64,000 nt of DNA from Devosia epidermidihirudinis (GCF_000971295.1 NZ_LANJ01000004.1:124001-188000), one strand, 5' to 3'. Numbered from the stretch's first letter, positions 27,269 to 36,352 are shown. Notes: generated by a model from the sequence alone, not told the origin. Program-made: numbers and translations.

Positions 27269-28063
27269 ATGGCACGTTCTGCTCTTCTCAATGTCATGGT
27301 CAACGCTGCCATCAAGGCAGGCAAATCGCTGACCAAGGACTTTTCCGAAGTCGAAAACCTGCAGGTCTCCCGCAAGGGCCCTGCTGACTTCGTCTCCAAG
27401 GCCGATCTGCGCGCTGAACAGATCGTGTTCACAGAGCTGCAAAAGGCCCGCCCCACCTATGCCTTCCTGATGGAAGAAGGCGGGGAAGTTGCCGGCACCG
27501 ATGGCCAGCACCGCTGGATCGTCGATCCGCTCGACGGCACCACCAATTTCCTGCACTCGATCCCGCTGTTTGCGGTAGCCATTGCGCTCGAACGCGCCAA
27601 TGAGATCGTGGCTTCGGTGATCTACAACCCAATCCTGGACGAGCTCTACACCGCCGAAAAGGGCGGTGGCACCTGGCTCAACGATCGCAAGCGCCTGCGC
27701 ATTGCTGGTCGTCGCTCGCTGGCCGATGCGGTGATCGCCACCGGCATCAAGACCCAGGGCACGTCCAATGACAGCCTGCAGCTGCGCCAGCTGGCCCACA
27801 TCAATCCAGCTGTTGCCGGCATCCGCCGCTCGGGCTCGATCTCGATGGACATGGCCTGGCTTGCTGCTGGTCGTTACGACGCCGTCTGGGAAGCCGGACT
27901 TGCTCCATGGGACGTGGCGCCGGGTCTGCTCGCGGTGAAAGAAGCCGGTGGCTTTGTGACCGACTACGCTGGCACCATTGGCTCGGTCTGGAACGGCCAG
28001 ATCGTTGCGGGCAACGAAACCCTGCAGCCAATCCTTCTCAAGCAGCTGCGTTCGGTTCAGTAG
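27269..28063 (+). CDS. suhB: Inositol monophosphatase family protein (SuhB-like)
   Basis: Mg2+-dependent phosphatase of inositol-1-phosphate and related sugars. The metal-site residues are present: Glu69-Glu70 in LMEEGG, DPLDGTTNF (86-94) and the C-terminal WDVAPGLLAVKEAGG. 264 residues, normal. It is coupled to efp by a 3-base gap, a common arrangement in Hyphomicrobiales. A strong terminator follows. In some bacteria SuhB also acts as a transcription antitermination factor; nothing here tests that. Confidence 0.92.
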   Translation: MARSALLNVMVNAAIKAGKSLTKDFSEVENLQVSRKGPADFVSKADLRAEQIVFTELQKARPTYAFLMEEGGEVAGTDGQHRWIVDPLDGTTNFLHSIPLFAVAIALERANEIVASVIYNPILDELYTAEKGGGTWLNDRKRLRIAGRRSLADAVIATGIKTQGTSNDSLQLRQLAHINPAVAGIRRSGSISMDMAWLAAGRYDAVWEAGLAPWDVAPGLLAVKEAGGFVTDYAGTIGSVWNGQIVAGNETLQPILLKQLRSVQ

Positions 28064-28088
28064 TCACCGCAGTGCCGATGAAATCTGC

Positions 28089-28125
28089 GCCAGCGATCCA
28101 ATTCGGATCGCTGGCGTTTTCGTTT
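28089..28125 (+). terminator. Intrinsic terminator after suhB
   Basis: A perfect 11-bp stem GCCAGCGATCC / GGATCGCTGGC with an AATTC loop, then GTTTTCGTTT. It ends the efp-suhB transcript. Confidence 0.88.
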
Positions 28126-28134
28126 GGGCAGGGG

Positions 28135-28854
28135 TCAGCCCTTTGGCTGGAGCACAACAAGCTCCTCAAACCATTTCATGTCGGCAAAGCTGCAAAAGGC
28201 CGGTGCGCGCAATTCCAGAACGGGTGCGCGGGCGCGAATGTCCTCGGCGATTGCGTTGAGCGTGTCGCACCACCCCGGCAGACCCTCGTCATCCAGCCAG
28301 TCGGCCATATAGGCCATGGTGATGTGGAACTTGTAGCTGTCGTGGTCGGGATGGCGATAGCCGAACAGCTCGGCCAGCTTGTCCCGCCAAGCGGCCATTA
28401 CCCGCCGATCCGTCTCGCTCACCCCGTCAACGATGAGCCCGGTCGGCAGCACTGCCGTCACTTCGACCGAAAAGCGCGGACCACCTTCAAAACCCACCAA
28501 CCGCTGCTGATACAGCGCGGTCATTTCCGCAATCGCGGTGTCTTCCGCCACGTCCTCTGGCCAGTAAGGCGCTTTGCGGCGGCCCTCTAGAATGCCCTGA
28601 AACAGGGTCATGTGGTAACTTTCGATAGGCGTGAAGGCGAGCTTATGCGCTTCGGGCATGGCGAGAAGGCTCTGCTGGGCCTCGATCAGCGCCTTCTCGG
28701 TTTCCGAGCCGGCCACCAGATGGGACACAATGGTATTGCCCGGCTCGGGCAGGAACTCGCCTGCCCCATTGTAGCGCGTGCCCAGATGGTAGGGTGGCGC
28801 GGGATGCTGGGAGCGGCCATAGTGCTGGGCCAGCGTGGCGAGATCGAGTGGCAT
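28135..28854 (-). CDS. DUF1868 family protein, 2H phosphoesterase fold
   Basis: About 239 residues with two HxTx motifs spaced as in the 2H phosphoesterase superfamily: YHMTLFQG in the first half and KFHITMAYMADW in the second. Such enzymes open cyclic phosphates on RNA or nucleotides; DUF1868 has no assigned substrate. ATG 28854 (MPLDLATLAQHYG) is the preferred start; a GTG at 28899 lies upstream. It is divergent from the motor-pair operon. Confidence 0.78.
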   Translation of the reverse strand: MPLDLATLAQHYGRSQHPAPPYHLGTRYNGAGEFLPEPGNTIVSHLVAGSETEKALIEAQQSLLAMPEAHKLAFTPIESYHMTLFQGILEGRRKAPYWPEDVAEDTAIAEMTALYQQRLVGFEGGPRFSVEVTAVLPTGLIVDGVSETDRRVMAAWRDKLAELFGYRHPDHDSYKFHITMAYMADWLDDEGLPGWCDTLNAIAEDIRARAPVLELRAPAFCSFADMKWFEELVVLQPKG

Positions 28855-28950
28855 AAGGTCTATCCGGCTGCAAAACTGGGTGCCGGGTACCTCCTTCACG
28901 CGAAGTTTCAGTGACAGGCGCCCATCATTGCGCAGTGTTAACCTTTGTGA

Positions 28951-28979
28951 TTGTCACGCTCCATCGCGCTGACTAGTCT
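28951..28979 (+). promoter_or_regulatory. Possible promoter of the MotA-like/OmpA-like operon
   Basis: TTGTCA (28951-28956, 5/6) and TAGTCT (28974-28979, 3/6) are 17 bases apart, 45 bases before the first start codon. Confidence 0.4.
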
Positions 28980-29023
28980 TGCGCGCATCTGATTTGCGCC
29001 TTTGGGCAAGGTAGAAAGCATAG

Positions 29024-30010
29024 ATGACGCAAGGCTACGACCCCTACCACTTGGCCAGCCCAACCGTTTACCTCATCAAGATCTTGATTTTTCTGGTCTT
29101 GGTGGCTCTGGTCGGCGCAATTCTGCTCACCTCGATCATCACCTTTTTCTGGGCGAACCCCTTCATCAACTCGATGATTTTCTTCGCCCTGGGCGTCGGT
29201 ATTTTCCTCAGCTTCCGCCAGATTTTCCGCCTCTTTCCCGAGGTGAAATGGGTCAACTCGCTGCAGGACGGCACTGTATCGACCGTGCGTCCACCTATCC
29301 TGCTGGCGCCTGTCGCCGGCATCCTGCGTGAACGCATTGGCGAAGCTGTCATCACGCCGTCCTCGATGCGCTCAATCCTCGACTCGGTCGGCAATCGTCT
29401 CGACGAAGCCAAGGACACCTCGCGCTACCTCACTGGTCTTCTGGTGTTCCTCGGCCTGATGGGCACGTTCTACGGCCTGCTCGAAACCGTGACTTCGGTG
29501 GCGGGCGTCATCAATGCACTCGACGTCACCGCCGGCGACAGCGCCTCCCAGTTTGCCAGCCTTCGCGAAGGCCTTGCGGCCCCTCTGGCCGGCATGGGCA
29601 CTGCGTTCTCGTCATCGCTGTTCGGCCTTGCCGGCTCGCTGATCCTGGGTTTCCTCGATCTGCAGACCAGCCAGGCGCAGAACGCCTTCTACACCGATCT
29701 CGAGGACTGGATGACCTCGATGACCGAACTCGACCACCCGGTCACCGCCATGCAGGCCAATGCCGGTGGCCCCGAAATGCAGGCTATGTTCGAAAAGCTC
29801 GGCGACAGCATGCAGAACCAGAACTCATCCCAGAACGCCATCCGCGCCATGGCCGAGCTGGCGCGGGGCATCGATGGCCTGGTCAAGCATATCCGCGTCG
29901 AACAGGACGACCTGCGCCGCCACATCACCGAGCAGGGCGAGACCAACAAAAAGCTGCGCGACCTGATCGAAGCCATGCTCAACGAAGCCGATAACGAGCG
30001 GCGATCCTAA
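29024..30010 (+). CDS. MotA/TolQ/ExbB-type proton channel family protein
   Basis: A 328-residue inner-membrane protein with four predicted helices: about 15-42 and 48-68, then a cytoplasmic region, then YLTGLLVFLGLMGTFYGLLE and AGMGTAFSSSLFGLAGSLIL. The last two match the MotA/TolQ/ExbB channel core. A helical cytoplasmic tail (about 230-328) ends it. It overlaps the next gene by one base (TAATG), and the pair forms a two-subunit ion-driven motor. It is not flagellar MotA: no flagellar genes are near and the long loop differs. Function unknown; envelope or peptidoglycan-linked force transmission is inferred. Confidence 0.82.
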   Translation: MTQGYDPYHLASPTVYLIKILIFLVLVALVGAILLTSIITFFWANPFINSMIFFALGVGIFLSFRQIFRLFPEVKWVNSLQDGTVSTVRPPILLAPVAGILRERIGEAVITPSSMRSILDSVGNRLDEAKDTSRYLTGLLVFLGLMGTFYGLLETVTSVAGVINALDVTAGDSASQFASLREGLAAPLAGMGTAFSSSLFGLAGSLILGFLDLQTSQAQNAFYTDLEDWMTSMTELDHPVTAMQANAGGPEMQAMFEKLGDSMQNQNSSQNAIRAMAELARGIDGLVKHIRVEQDDLRRHITEQGETNKKLRDLIEAMLNEADNERRS

Positions 30011-31035
30011 TGGCCGGAACCCGCTCGCGTCGGCGCGTAGAGGCCAATTACTGGCCCGGTTTTGTCGACGCCCTGTCGAGCCTTCTGCTCGTCATCATTT
30101 TCATGCTGAGCCTGTTCATGCTGACCCAGTTCTTTCTGGGTCAGGAAATTCAGGGTCGCGACACCGCACTGGCGCGCCTGAACAGCCAGATCGCCGAACT
30201 GACCGATCTGCTGCAGCTCGAACGCGCCAATTCGGACGACCTGAGCACCCAGATCGCCACGCTCACCGCGACCCTTGGCAGCGCACAGGCGGAAAACGCC
30301 AGCCTCAACTCCCAGCTCTCCGGCATCGGCGCGGGCATCGACGGCAAAGATGAGGCCATCGCGGGCCTTCAGGGTGACCTGCTGGCCGCCCAGGAGCTGT
30401 CCGACGAGGCTAATGCGCAGGTTGCACTGCTCAACCAGCAACTGGCTGCCCTACGCACCCAGATTGGCGCGCTGGAAGCCGCTCTCGAAGCCTCTGAGAG
30501 CCGGGACACGGAATCGCGCACCCAGATCGCCGATCTTGGTCGCCGCCTCAACCTGGCCCTCGCTCAGCGCGTGCAGGACCTGTCCCGCTACCGCTCGGAC
30601 TTCTTTGGCCGTCTCCGGGAAATTCTCGAAGGCCGTGCCGACGTTCGCGTCGTCGGCGACCGCTTCGTGTTCCAGTCCGAAGTGCTGTTCGATCCGGGCC
30701 AGGCCAATGTCCAACCCGGCGGCCTGCCAGACCTCGACGCTCTGGCCGACGCCATTCTGCAGCTGGAAAAAGAGATCCCGCCCGACATCAACTGGGTCCT
30801 GCGCATCGACGGCCACACCGATAGCCGCCCGATCTCGAACGCGCGCTTCCCTTCCAACTGGGAGCTGTCGGCAGCGCGCGCCATTTCGGTGGCGCAGTAT
30901 CTGGTCAGCAAGGGCGTCTCGCCAAACCGGCTGGTCGCCGCCGGATTTGGCGAATTCACCCCCCTTGATCCCGGCACAAGCGATGAAGCCTACCGTCGCA
31001 ATCGCCGCATCGAGTTCAAGCTGACCGAGGGATAG
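30010..31035 (+). CDS. OmpA/MotB-like peptidoglycan-binding motor partner
   Basis: A 341-residue partner of the upstream channel. After a basic head (MAGTRSRRRVEANYWPGFVD) comes a single membrane helix whose Asp20 (FVDALSSLLL) sits where MotB and ExbD carry their proton-binding Asp. A long coiled coil follows (about 48-190, LARLNSQIAELTDLLQLERA...), and then an OmpA domain with INWVLRIDGHTDSRPISNA, QYLVSKGVSPNRLVAAGFGE and the C-terminal NRRIEFKL. Geometry is that of a stator bound to peptidoglycan across the periplasm. Its last 20 bases overlap the converging MFS gene. Confidence 0.87.
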   Translation: MAGTRSRRRVEANYWPGFVDALSSLLLVIIFMLSLFMLTQFFLGQEIQGRDTALARLNSQIAELTDLLQLERANSDDLSTQIATLTATLGSAQAENASLNSQLSGIGAGIDGKDEAIAGLQGDLLAAQELSDEANAQVALLNQQLAALRTQIGALEAALEASESRDTESRTQIADLGRRLNLALAQRVQDLSRYRSDFFGRLREILEGRADVRVVGDRFVFQSEVLFDPGQANVQPGGLPDLDALADAILQLEKEIPPDINWVLRIDGHTDSRPISNARFPSNWELSAARAISVAQYLVSKGVSPNRLVAAGFGEFTPLDPGTSDEAYRRNRRIEFKLTEG

Positions 31036-32185
31036 CCCGACCACGCTCGATCCACATGGCGCCCCCAGCGATCGCGAGACCGATCAAGGGAAAGGCCGCA
31101 GCAACGATGGGCAGTGCCTCTAGGCCGGGGCCCTGCTCGATGACCACGCCGCCCACCCAGGCGCCCAGCGCATTGCCCAGATTGAACGCGGCGATGTTGA
31201 AGCTTGATGCCAGGCTTTGCCCCGCGCCCTCTGCCTTGGACAGAACCCACATCTGCAGCGGTGCGACCGTGGCAAACCCCGTCGCTCCGAGCAGGCCGAC
31301 AGCGATGACGGCCATAACCGGATTGTGCAGAGCCACACCCATGCCCGCCAGCGCGATCGCCATCACGGCCAAAGTGCCCAGAACAGTCGGGGCGAGTGCT
31401 CGATCTGCCAACTTGCCGCCGACAAGGTTACCGAGCACGAGACCACCACCAAAGACCAACAGGATGGGCGAGACGGCACCAGCACCAAATCCGGCAATGT
31501 CAGTCAGCATCGGGGCGATATAGGTGAACACCACAAGGACCCCGGCATAGCCCAGCACGGTCGTCAGCAACCCCAGCAGCACAGGCGTGCGGCCCATGGC
31601 GCGCAGATCGGCGCGCCAGTCCGACGCCTCTGGTTGTTCCTTGTCCGCCGGAACCAGCAGCGCGATCACCGCCAGCGCCAGAACGCCGATTAGCGCCACC
31701 GCCCAGAATGTGGAGCGCCAGCCGAAGGCCTGGCCCAGCCACGTGCCAAGCGGCACCCCGAGCACATTTGCCACGGTCAGGCCGGTGAACATGATGGCGA
31801 TGGCCGACGCCTTCTTGTCGGCAGACACAAGGCCAGTCGCCACGACCGACCCAACGCCAAAGAACGTGCCATGGGCCAGCGCCGTCAGCACACGCGCTGC
31901 CATCAGCAGTTCATAGGTCGGCGCAATGGCACAGGCGATATTGCCGAGGGTGAAAATGGCCATGAGGCCAACCAGCACCCATTTGCGCGAAATGCGCCCG
32001 GTGAGCGCGGTCAACACCGGCGCCCCGACCACAACGCCCAGTGCGTAGCCGGAGATGAGCAGACCTGCCATGGAAATGGTCACGCCAAGGTCGGCGCCAA
32101 CCTCGGGCAGCAGGCCCATGATAACAAATTCGGTAACGCCGATGCCAAAGGCACCCGCGGTCAGAGCAAACAGCGCAAGCGGCAT
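31016..32185 (-). CDS. MFS transporter, DHA1 family (AraJ/YdhP-like)
   Basis: A 389-residue exporter with 12 hydrophobic helices. The first motif FGIGVTEFVIMGLLPEVGAD and the loop GRISRKWVLVG after helix 2 match the sugar-efflux/drug-efflux DHA1 group. A divergent LysR gene starts 95 bases away and is a likely local regulator. The C-terminus overlaps the OmpA-like gene by 20 bases on the opposite strand. Substrate not predictable. Confidence 0.88.
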   Translation of the reverse strand: MPLALFALTAGAFGIGVTEFVIMGLLPEVGADLGVTISMAGLLISGYALGVVVGAPVLTALTGRISRKWVLVGLMAIFTLGNIACAIAPTYELLMAARVLTALAHGTFFGVGSVVATGLVSADKKASAIAIMFTGLTVANVLGVPLGTWLGQAFGWRSTFWAVALIGVLALAVIALLVPADKEQPEASDWRADLRAMGRTPVLLGLLTTVLGYAGVLVVFTYIAPMLTDIAGFGAGAVSPILLVFGGGLVLGNLVGGKLADRALAPTVLGTLAVMAIALAGMGVALHNPVMAVIAVGLLGATGFATVAPLQMWVLSKAEGAGQSLASSFNIAAFNLGNALGAWVGGVVIEQGPGLEALPIVAAAFPLIGLAIAGGAMWIERGRAIPRSA

Positions 32186-32280
32186 GATGAACCATCCTCG
32201 ATAAGTTGGCTCCTAAATGGACCAGCGCATCGACTTGCTGTAGACATCACTCAAGCACATCATTTGTGAATTGAAATCAC

Positions 32281-33183
32281 ATGCGACACGACGTGAACCG
32301 TTCTGGTGAGATGGCCGTCTTCGTGCAGGTGGTGGAGCGCGGCGGCTTTTCCGCAGCCGGGAGGGCGCTGCGCATGACCCCGTCGGCGGTCAGCAAGCTC
32401 ATCTCGCGACTGGAAGCGCGGCTCGATGTGCGGCTGCTCAATCGGTCCACACGCAAATTGCAGCTCACCGCAGAAGGCTCGGCCTTCTATGATCGCGCCA
32501 CCAGCGTGCTCGCCGACCTCGACGAAGCGGAGCGCGCCGCGAGCGCTGGGGAACGCCCGGCGGGGCGCGTGCGTCTGAACACCAGCGCTTCTTTTGGGAC
32601 CCATGTCCTGGGCCCAGTTCTGGCGCAGTTTTTCGAGGCCTATCCGGACATCAGCATCGACCTCGTCCACACCGACGCGGTGATCGACCTGCTGGGTGAG
32701 AGGACTGACGTGGCGATCCGCTCGGGCGCGCTCAAAAGCTCGGGACTGTTTGCCCGCAAGCTCGGCGCCACACCGATGCTGATCGTCGGTTCGCCCGCCT
32801 ACCTGGCCCGCCATGGCACCCCCACCACGATCGCAGAGCTGGAACAGCACAACCGCCTCGGCTTCAGCTACTCCCGCCAGGTCGACGGCTGGCCGCTGCT
32901 TGACAGCGGAGACACAGTCTTAATGATCCCCAACGGCAATGTGCAGGCCAATAGTGGCGAGGCACTGCGCCTGCTTGCGATCAATGGAGTGGGATTGACG
33001 CGCATGGCCAGCTACACGGTCACGGCGGACATTGCGGCCGGGCGTCTTGTGCCGCTGCTGCAGCACTGCGACACGGGCTATCTTGAGGAAGTACACGCCG
33101 TCTATCTCGGCCAAGGCGGGCATCTGCCCGCCCGCGTCCGGGTATTGCTCGACTTTCTCGCCGAGCACGCGCGCGTCAGTTAA
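32281..33183 (+). CDS. LysR family transcriptional regulator
   Basis: A 300-residue LysR protein: N-terminal winged helix-turn-helix (FSAAGRALRMTPSAVSKLIS, about 22-41) and a C-terminal substrate-binding domain beginning near RVRLNTSASFG. It is divergent from the MFS pump gene, the standard layout for a LysR controlling its neighbour; the 95-base gap would hold the operator. Its stop overlaps the converging ABC transporter gene by four bases. Confidence 0.92.
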   Translation: MRHDVNRSGEMAVFVQVVERGGFSAAGRALRMTPSAVSKLISRLEARLDVRLLNRSTRKLQLTAEGSAFYDRATSVLADLDEAERAASAGERPAGRVRLNTSASFGTHVLGPVLAQFFEAYPDISIDLVHTDAVIDLLGERTDVAIRSGALKSSGLFARKLGATPMLIVGSPAYLARHGTPTTIAELEQHNRLGFSYSRQVDGWPLLDSGDTVLMIPNGNVQANSGEALRLLAINGVGLTRMASYTVTADIAAGRLVPLLQHCDTGYLEEVHAVYLGQGGHLPARVRVLLDFLAEHARVS

Positions 33184-35000
33184 GCGTGAATGTCGTCGAG
33201 CCGGAACTGCAGGCGCGCCAGCTCGGCATATCGTCCACCCTTGGCCACCAGTTCATCATGGGTGCCCTGATCAATGATATGACCGGCATCGAGCACCAAG
33301 ATCTTGTCGGCATCGCGAATGGTCGCCAGACGGTGGGCAATCACCAGCGTGGTGCGGCCGGTCATCAGATGCTCGAGCGCCTTCTGCACCAGCTGCTCGC
33401 TCTGCGCATCCAGCGCACTGGTCGCCTCATCGAGCAAGAGGATCGGCGCATTCTTCAAAATCGCCCGAGCAATCGCCAACCGCTGCTTCTGCCCGCCTGA
33501 GAGCGTAATACCGCGCTCACCAACCATGGTGCCGTAGCCAAGGGGCATCTCGACGACAAAGTCGTGCACCAGCGCCGCACGAGCCGCCGCTTCAACTTCG
33601 ACGTCACTGGCATCGGGCTTGCCGAAACGGATATTGTCGGCAATCGTGCCCGCGAAGATCGTGGGCTCCTGCTCGACATAGGCAAAGCGCTGCCGCAACT
33701 CCATCAGCCGGACGTCGCGGATGTCGACACCATCGACGCGGATGGAGCCGCCCTGGACATCATAAAATCGCTGCAGCAACGACAGCATGGTGGACTTGCC
33801 CGAGCCCGAGGGGCCGACCAGCGCCACTGTCTCGCCCTTGGCCACATCAAAGCTGATGTCGCTCAGCACACGCTCGAACCCAACTTTGTCGTAGCCGAAG
33901 GCCACATGGTCGAAGCTCACGGTGCCCAAGGGCGGCGTTGGCAGCACAACTGGAACAGCGGGATCGTCGATGGTCGCCTCGGTGTCGAGAATCTCGGTCA
34001 GACGCTCGGTCGCACCGGCCACCTGCTGCAACGTGCCGAGTACATCGCTAATGTTGGTCAGCGCGCCCGAGGCCATCAATGCATAGACCATGAACTGCGC
34101 CAGCTCGCCCGCCGACACCGAACCCTCGAAGACCGCGCGCGCGCCCCACCAGACAAGGCCAACGATAGCGGCGGTGCCGAGGAAAATTGCCATACCGACG
34201 AGCACGGCTCGCGCACCAAGGCGCTGCACTTCAGCGCGATAGCTCTCACGGCTATGACGATTATAGATGTCTGACTGAACACCTTCCTGAGTGAAGGCCT
34301 TCACCGTTCGGGTGGCGCCCAGCATCTCGGTGGACATTGCAGACAAGTCTGCCAACGCATCCTGAGTCTTGCGCGACATGCCGCGCAGACGGCGCGAATA
34401 GGCAATCAGCGGAAACAGGATGCACGGTACCAGCACAACGACAGCAATCGTCATGACGGGGCTGGTCAGCATCATCATCACCAGCGCACCAATGATGGTC
34501 ACCAGCGAACGCAGGGCCAGAGAAAAACTGGAGGCGACAGCAAAACGGATGACGCCGACGTCACCATTGAGTCGGCTGGTCAGCTCACCAACACGATTGG
34601 TGTCGAAATAGTGGGTATCGAGTCGCAACAGATGACCGAACACGGCCTCGCGCAGATCGGCCAGAACTTTTTCGCCAAGGCTCGCGATGAAATAGAACCG
34701 CGCACCACTGGCCAGACCCATAATGGCGGCGATCCCCAGGATCAGCCAGCCATAGCGGGTTACATTGTCCAGGTTCTGCTGCAGAAAGCCTTCGTCAATC
34801 GCGCCGCCCATGACGGCGGGAATCGCCAAAGAGGACAGAGCCGACACAAGAAGGAAGACAATCGTCAGGACCAGCCGTACGGGATAGCGCAGCATAAATG
34901 GCGCTAATTTCGCCAATGGCTGCAGCTTGCGCGGGTTGACGTTGGGAGTTTCGAGGATTTTTTCGGCTTCGTTTTCGTTCGAAGCTGCCTGATCTGTCAT
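33180..35000 (-). CDS. ABC exporter, fused permease and ATPase (half-transporter)
   Basis: A 606-residue MsbA/BmrA-type half-transporter that works as a dimer. Six membrane helices fill residues about 35-340. The ATPase has Walker A GPSGSGKST (near 400), the signature LSGGQKQR and Walker B ILLLDEATSALD. Substrate unknown; lipids or drugs are typical. An ABC exporter upstream of rpmE and DUF1465 is a recurrent order in Hyphomicrobiales. It is divergent from rpmE. Confidence 0.92.
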   Translation of the reverse strand: MTDQAASNENEAEKILETPNVNPRKLQPLAKLAPFMLRYPVRLVLTIVFLLVSALSSLAIPAVMGGAIDEGFLQQNLDNVTRYGWLILGIAAIMGLASGARFYFIASLGEKVLADLREAVFGHLLRLDTHYFDTNRVGELTSRLNGDVGVIRFAVASSFSLALRSLVTIIGALVMMMLTSPVMTIAVVVLVPCILFPLIAYSRRLRGMSRKTQDALADLSAMSTEMLGATRTVKAFTQEGVQSDIYNRHSRESYRAEVQRLGARAVLVGMAIFLGTAAIVGLVWWGARAVFEGSVSAGELAQFMVYALMASGALTNISDVLGTLQQVAGATERLTEILDTEATIDDPAVPVVLPTPPLGTVSFDHVAFGYDKVGFERVLSDISFDVAKGETVALVGPSGSGKSTMLSLLQRFYDVQGGSIRVDGVDIRDVRLMELRQRFAYVEQEPTIFAGTIADNIRFGKPDASDVEVEAAARAALVHDFVVEMPLGYGTMVGERGITLSGGQKQRLAIARAILKNAPILLLDEATSALDAQSEQLVQKALEHLMTGRTTLVIAHRLATIRDADKILVLDAGHIIDQGTHDELVAKGGRYAELARLQFRLDDIHA

Positions 35001-35186
35001 CGCTCGGTAACGCCACTTTGGTAGAGTCGTGGTCCGGAAAAGCCCGGGCCGTGCTGGTGCTTCGATATAGGGACTGGGGGAAAGCCCCGCAACAGCTTTG
35101 TCCGGAGCAATTTTGCCGCGCCCATGCCCTTGCAGACTGGACCGGGTTTCTGTATGAAGCCGCCAACAACAAGTTTTAGATGCTCT

Positions 35187-35213
35187 CCGGGCGCTACGGC
35201 GCCCGTTTGATTT
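35187..35213 (+). promoter_or_regulatory. Hairpin in the rpmE leader
   Basis: GGGCGC-TACG-GCGCCC (35189-35204) followed by GTTTGATTT lies directly before the rpmE ribosome site (GAGGCGA). It looks like a weak terminator or a translational operator. L31 autoregulates in other bacteria; whether this is the target is unknown. Confidence 0.4.
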
Positions 35214-35224
35214 GAGGCGATGCT

Positions 35225-35446
35225 ATGAAGGCTGATATCCATCCGGACTACCACACGATCACCGTGGTAATGACCGACGGCACCAAGTACGAGACCCGTT
35301 CGACCTACGGCAAGGACGGCGATACGCTCCAGCTCGACATCGACCCAAAGACCCATCCAGCATGGACCGGCGGCACGGGCCAGCTGCTCGACCGCGGTGG
35401 TCGCGTTTCGCGCTTCAAGGAGCGCTTCAAGGGCCTCGGCATCTAA
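35225..35446 (+). CDS. rpmE: 50S ribosomal protein L31
   Basis: A 73-residue L31 ([20 protein letters not shown], ending [11 protein letters not shown]) that bridges the ribosomal subunits. It lacks all cysteines, so it is the zinc-free type without the CxxC ribbon. A strong terminator follows. Neighbours (ABC exporter upstream, DUF1465 downstream) are the common alphaproteobacterial set. Confidence 0.95.
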   Translation: MKADIHPDYHTITVVMTDGTKYETRSTYGKDGDTLQLDIDPKTHPAWTGGTGQLLDRGGRVSRFKERFKGLGI

Positions 35447-35472
35447 GCCAACCCTTATCAGAATTCGAAAAG

Positions 35473-35495
35473 CCCGGCCTTGTGCCGGGTTTTTT
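35473..35495 (+). terminator. Intrinsic terminator after rpmE
   Basis: Stem CCCGGC / GCCGGG with a five-base loop and a run of six T, 27 bases after the stop. Confidence 0.88.
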
Positions 35496-35619
35496 GTTTG
35501 TTTGGCCGCTTTTCGCGCCGCAGACCGTCACCCTCCCCACAACTCAGTAGGCGTGACGAGAGACCCTAGGATCAAGTCCTCGGGAAGCGCCTGCGTAAGG
35601 GAAAGTGGGGGGCTAGGTT

Positions 35620-36138
35620 TTAAGCCCGGCCGAATGCCGCCTTGAGGCGAGCAAGCTGGTCGGCAATGCCATTGGCAACGCCAGCGTCCAGCTCGGGCAT
35701 CTTACCACGTTCAAGCGTATCGAACTGCATGACGCGATCGAACAGGCGGTCACCCTTGTCGATGAAACCGCGCAATGAATCAGGCAATTGCTCGTAGCCG
35801 GGCCCACCACGCTCCGACGGCGTGGCGGAAAACTTCACCTTCTCCTTTTCGGAGCGGGCGTTTTCCTTGGTGATCTCACCCTCATTGACCGCGCGCTGCA
35901 ACAGCAGCCACGACGCCAGCTGCATCAGCCGTGTGGTGAGGCGCATGGATTCGGTGGCGTAAAGGAATGAGGCTTCGCGGTTGAGGATGCGGCTATCGAT
36001 GCGCCCATCCCCATCAAGATAGGCGGCAACTTCTTCGATCAGGGCCATGCCTTCACGGTAGAGCAGGTCGAATCCGCCGGACGCCACGATACGTGGACCG
36101 ATGGAAATCGCAGACCCCATCTCATTTCGTTCCGCCAC
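35620..36138 (-). CDS. rcdA: DUF1465 family protein, RcdA-like (regulator of CtrA degradation)
   Basis: About 172 residues, mostly helical, carrying the DUF1465 core: LLYREGMALIEEVAAYLDG and a very conserved SMRLTTRLMQLASWLLLQRA. Caulobacter RcdA belongs to this family; it is the ClpXP adaptor that delivers CtrA for destruction. I prefer GTG 36138, seven bases after GGGGAGG; ATG 36120 (MGSAISIGPRI) is the main alternative. The N-terminus is unusually variable in the family. The gene lies behind a CtrA-type box and a candidate small RNA, which suggests a cell-cycle neighbourhood. Confidence 0.85.
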   Translation of the reverse strand: MAERNEMGSAISIGPRIVASGGFDLLYREGMALIEEVAAYLDGDGRIDSRILNREASFLYATESMRLTTRLMQLASWLLLQRAVNEGEITKENARSEKEKVKFSATPSERGGPGYEQLPDSLRGFIDKGDRLFDRVMQFDTLERGKMPELDAGVANGIADQLARLKAAFGRA

Positions 36139-36262
36139 CAAACGCCTCCCCTGTGCGATGAACATGCTAGGCGCAAAGCCTGGCGCCGTCATCCGTTGCC
36201 TGCGATCAAACTGAAAAGAGCTTTAATATCAGAGCGATAGTGACGAAAATTAGCCCGAAAAC

Positions 36263-36346
36263 AAAAAAAGAGCGGTCGAAACCGCTCTCGAAGTCAACAG
36301 GGAGGCGTCAAACAGAGGGAGAAACCACTCTGCAAAATTCAGAAAA
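36263..36346 (-). ncRNA. Candidate trans-acting small RNA with CCUCCC motifs and terminator
   Basis: A stretch of about 84 bases on the minus strand ends in a strong intrinsic terminator: stem AGAGCGGT / ACCGCTCT (36269-36288) with a TTTTTTT tail (36263-36269). It has no reading frame. Upstream of the terminator are a hairpin (36313-36332) whose loop shows UUUCUCC and an unpaired CCUCCC (36300-36305). Both resemble anti-Shine-Dalgarno motifs of Hfq-type small RNAs of alphaproteobacteria (families such as MmgR/alpha-r8 and alpha-r14; family match not tested). The 5' end is inferred from a TGTTAT -10 at 36353-36358. It could instead be the 3' end of the DUF1192 transcript. Confidence 0.5.
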
Positions 36347-36352
36347 ATCTGA

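Noticed and set aside
29024..31035. Zorya-type defence system
   Set aside because: The pair resembles ZorAB in layout, but the channel protein is far shorter and no ZorC/D/E nuclease or helicase is nearby.
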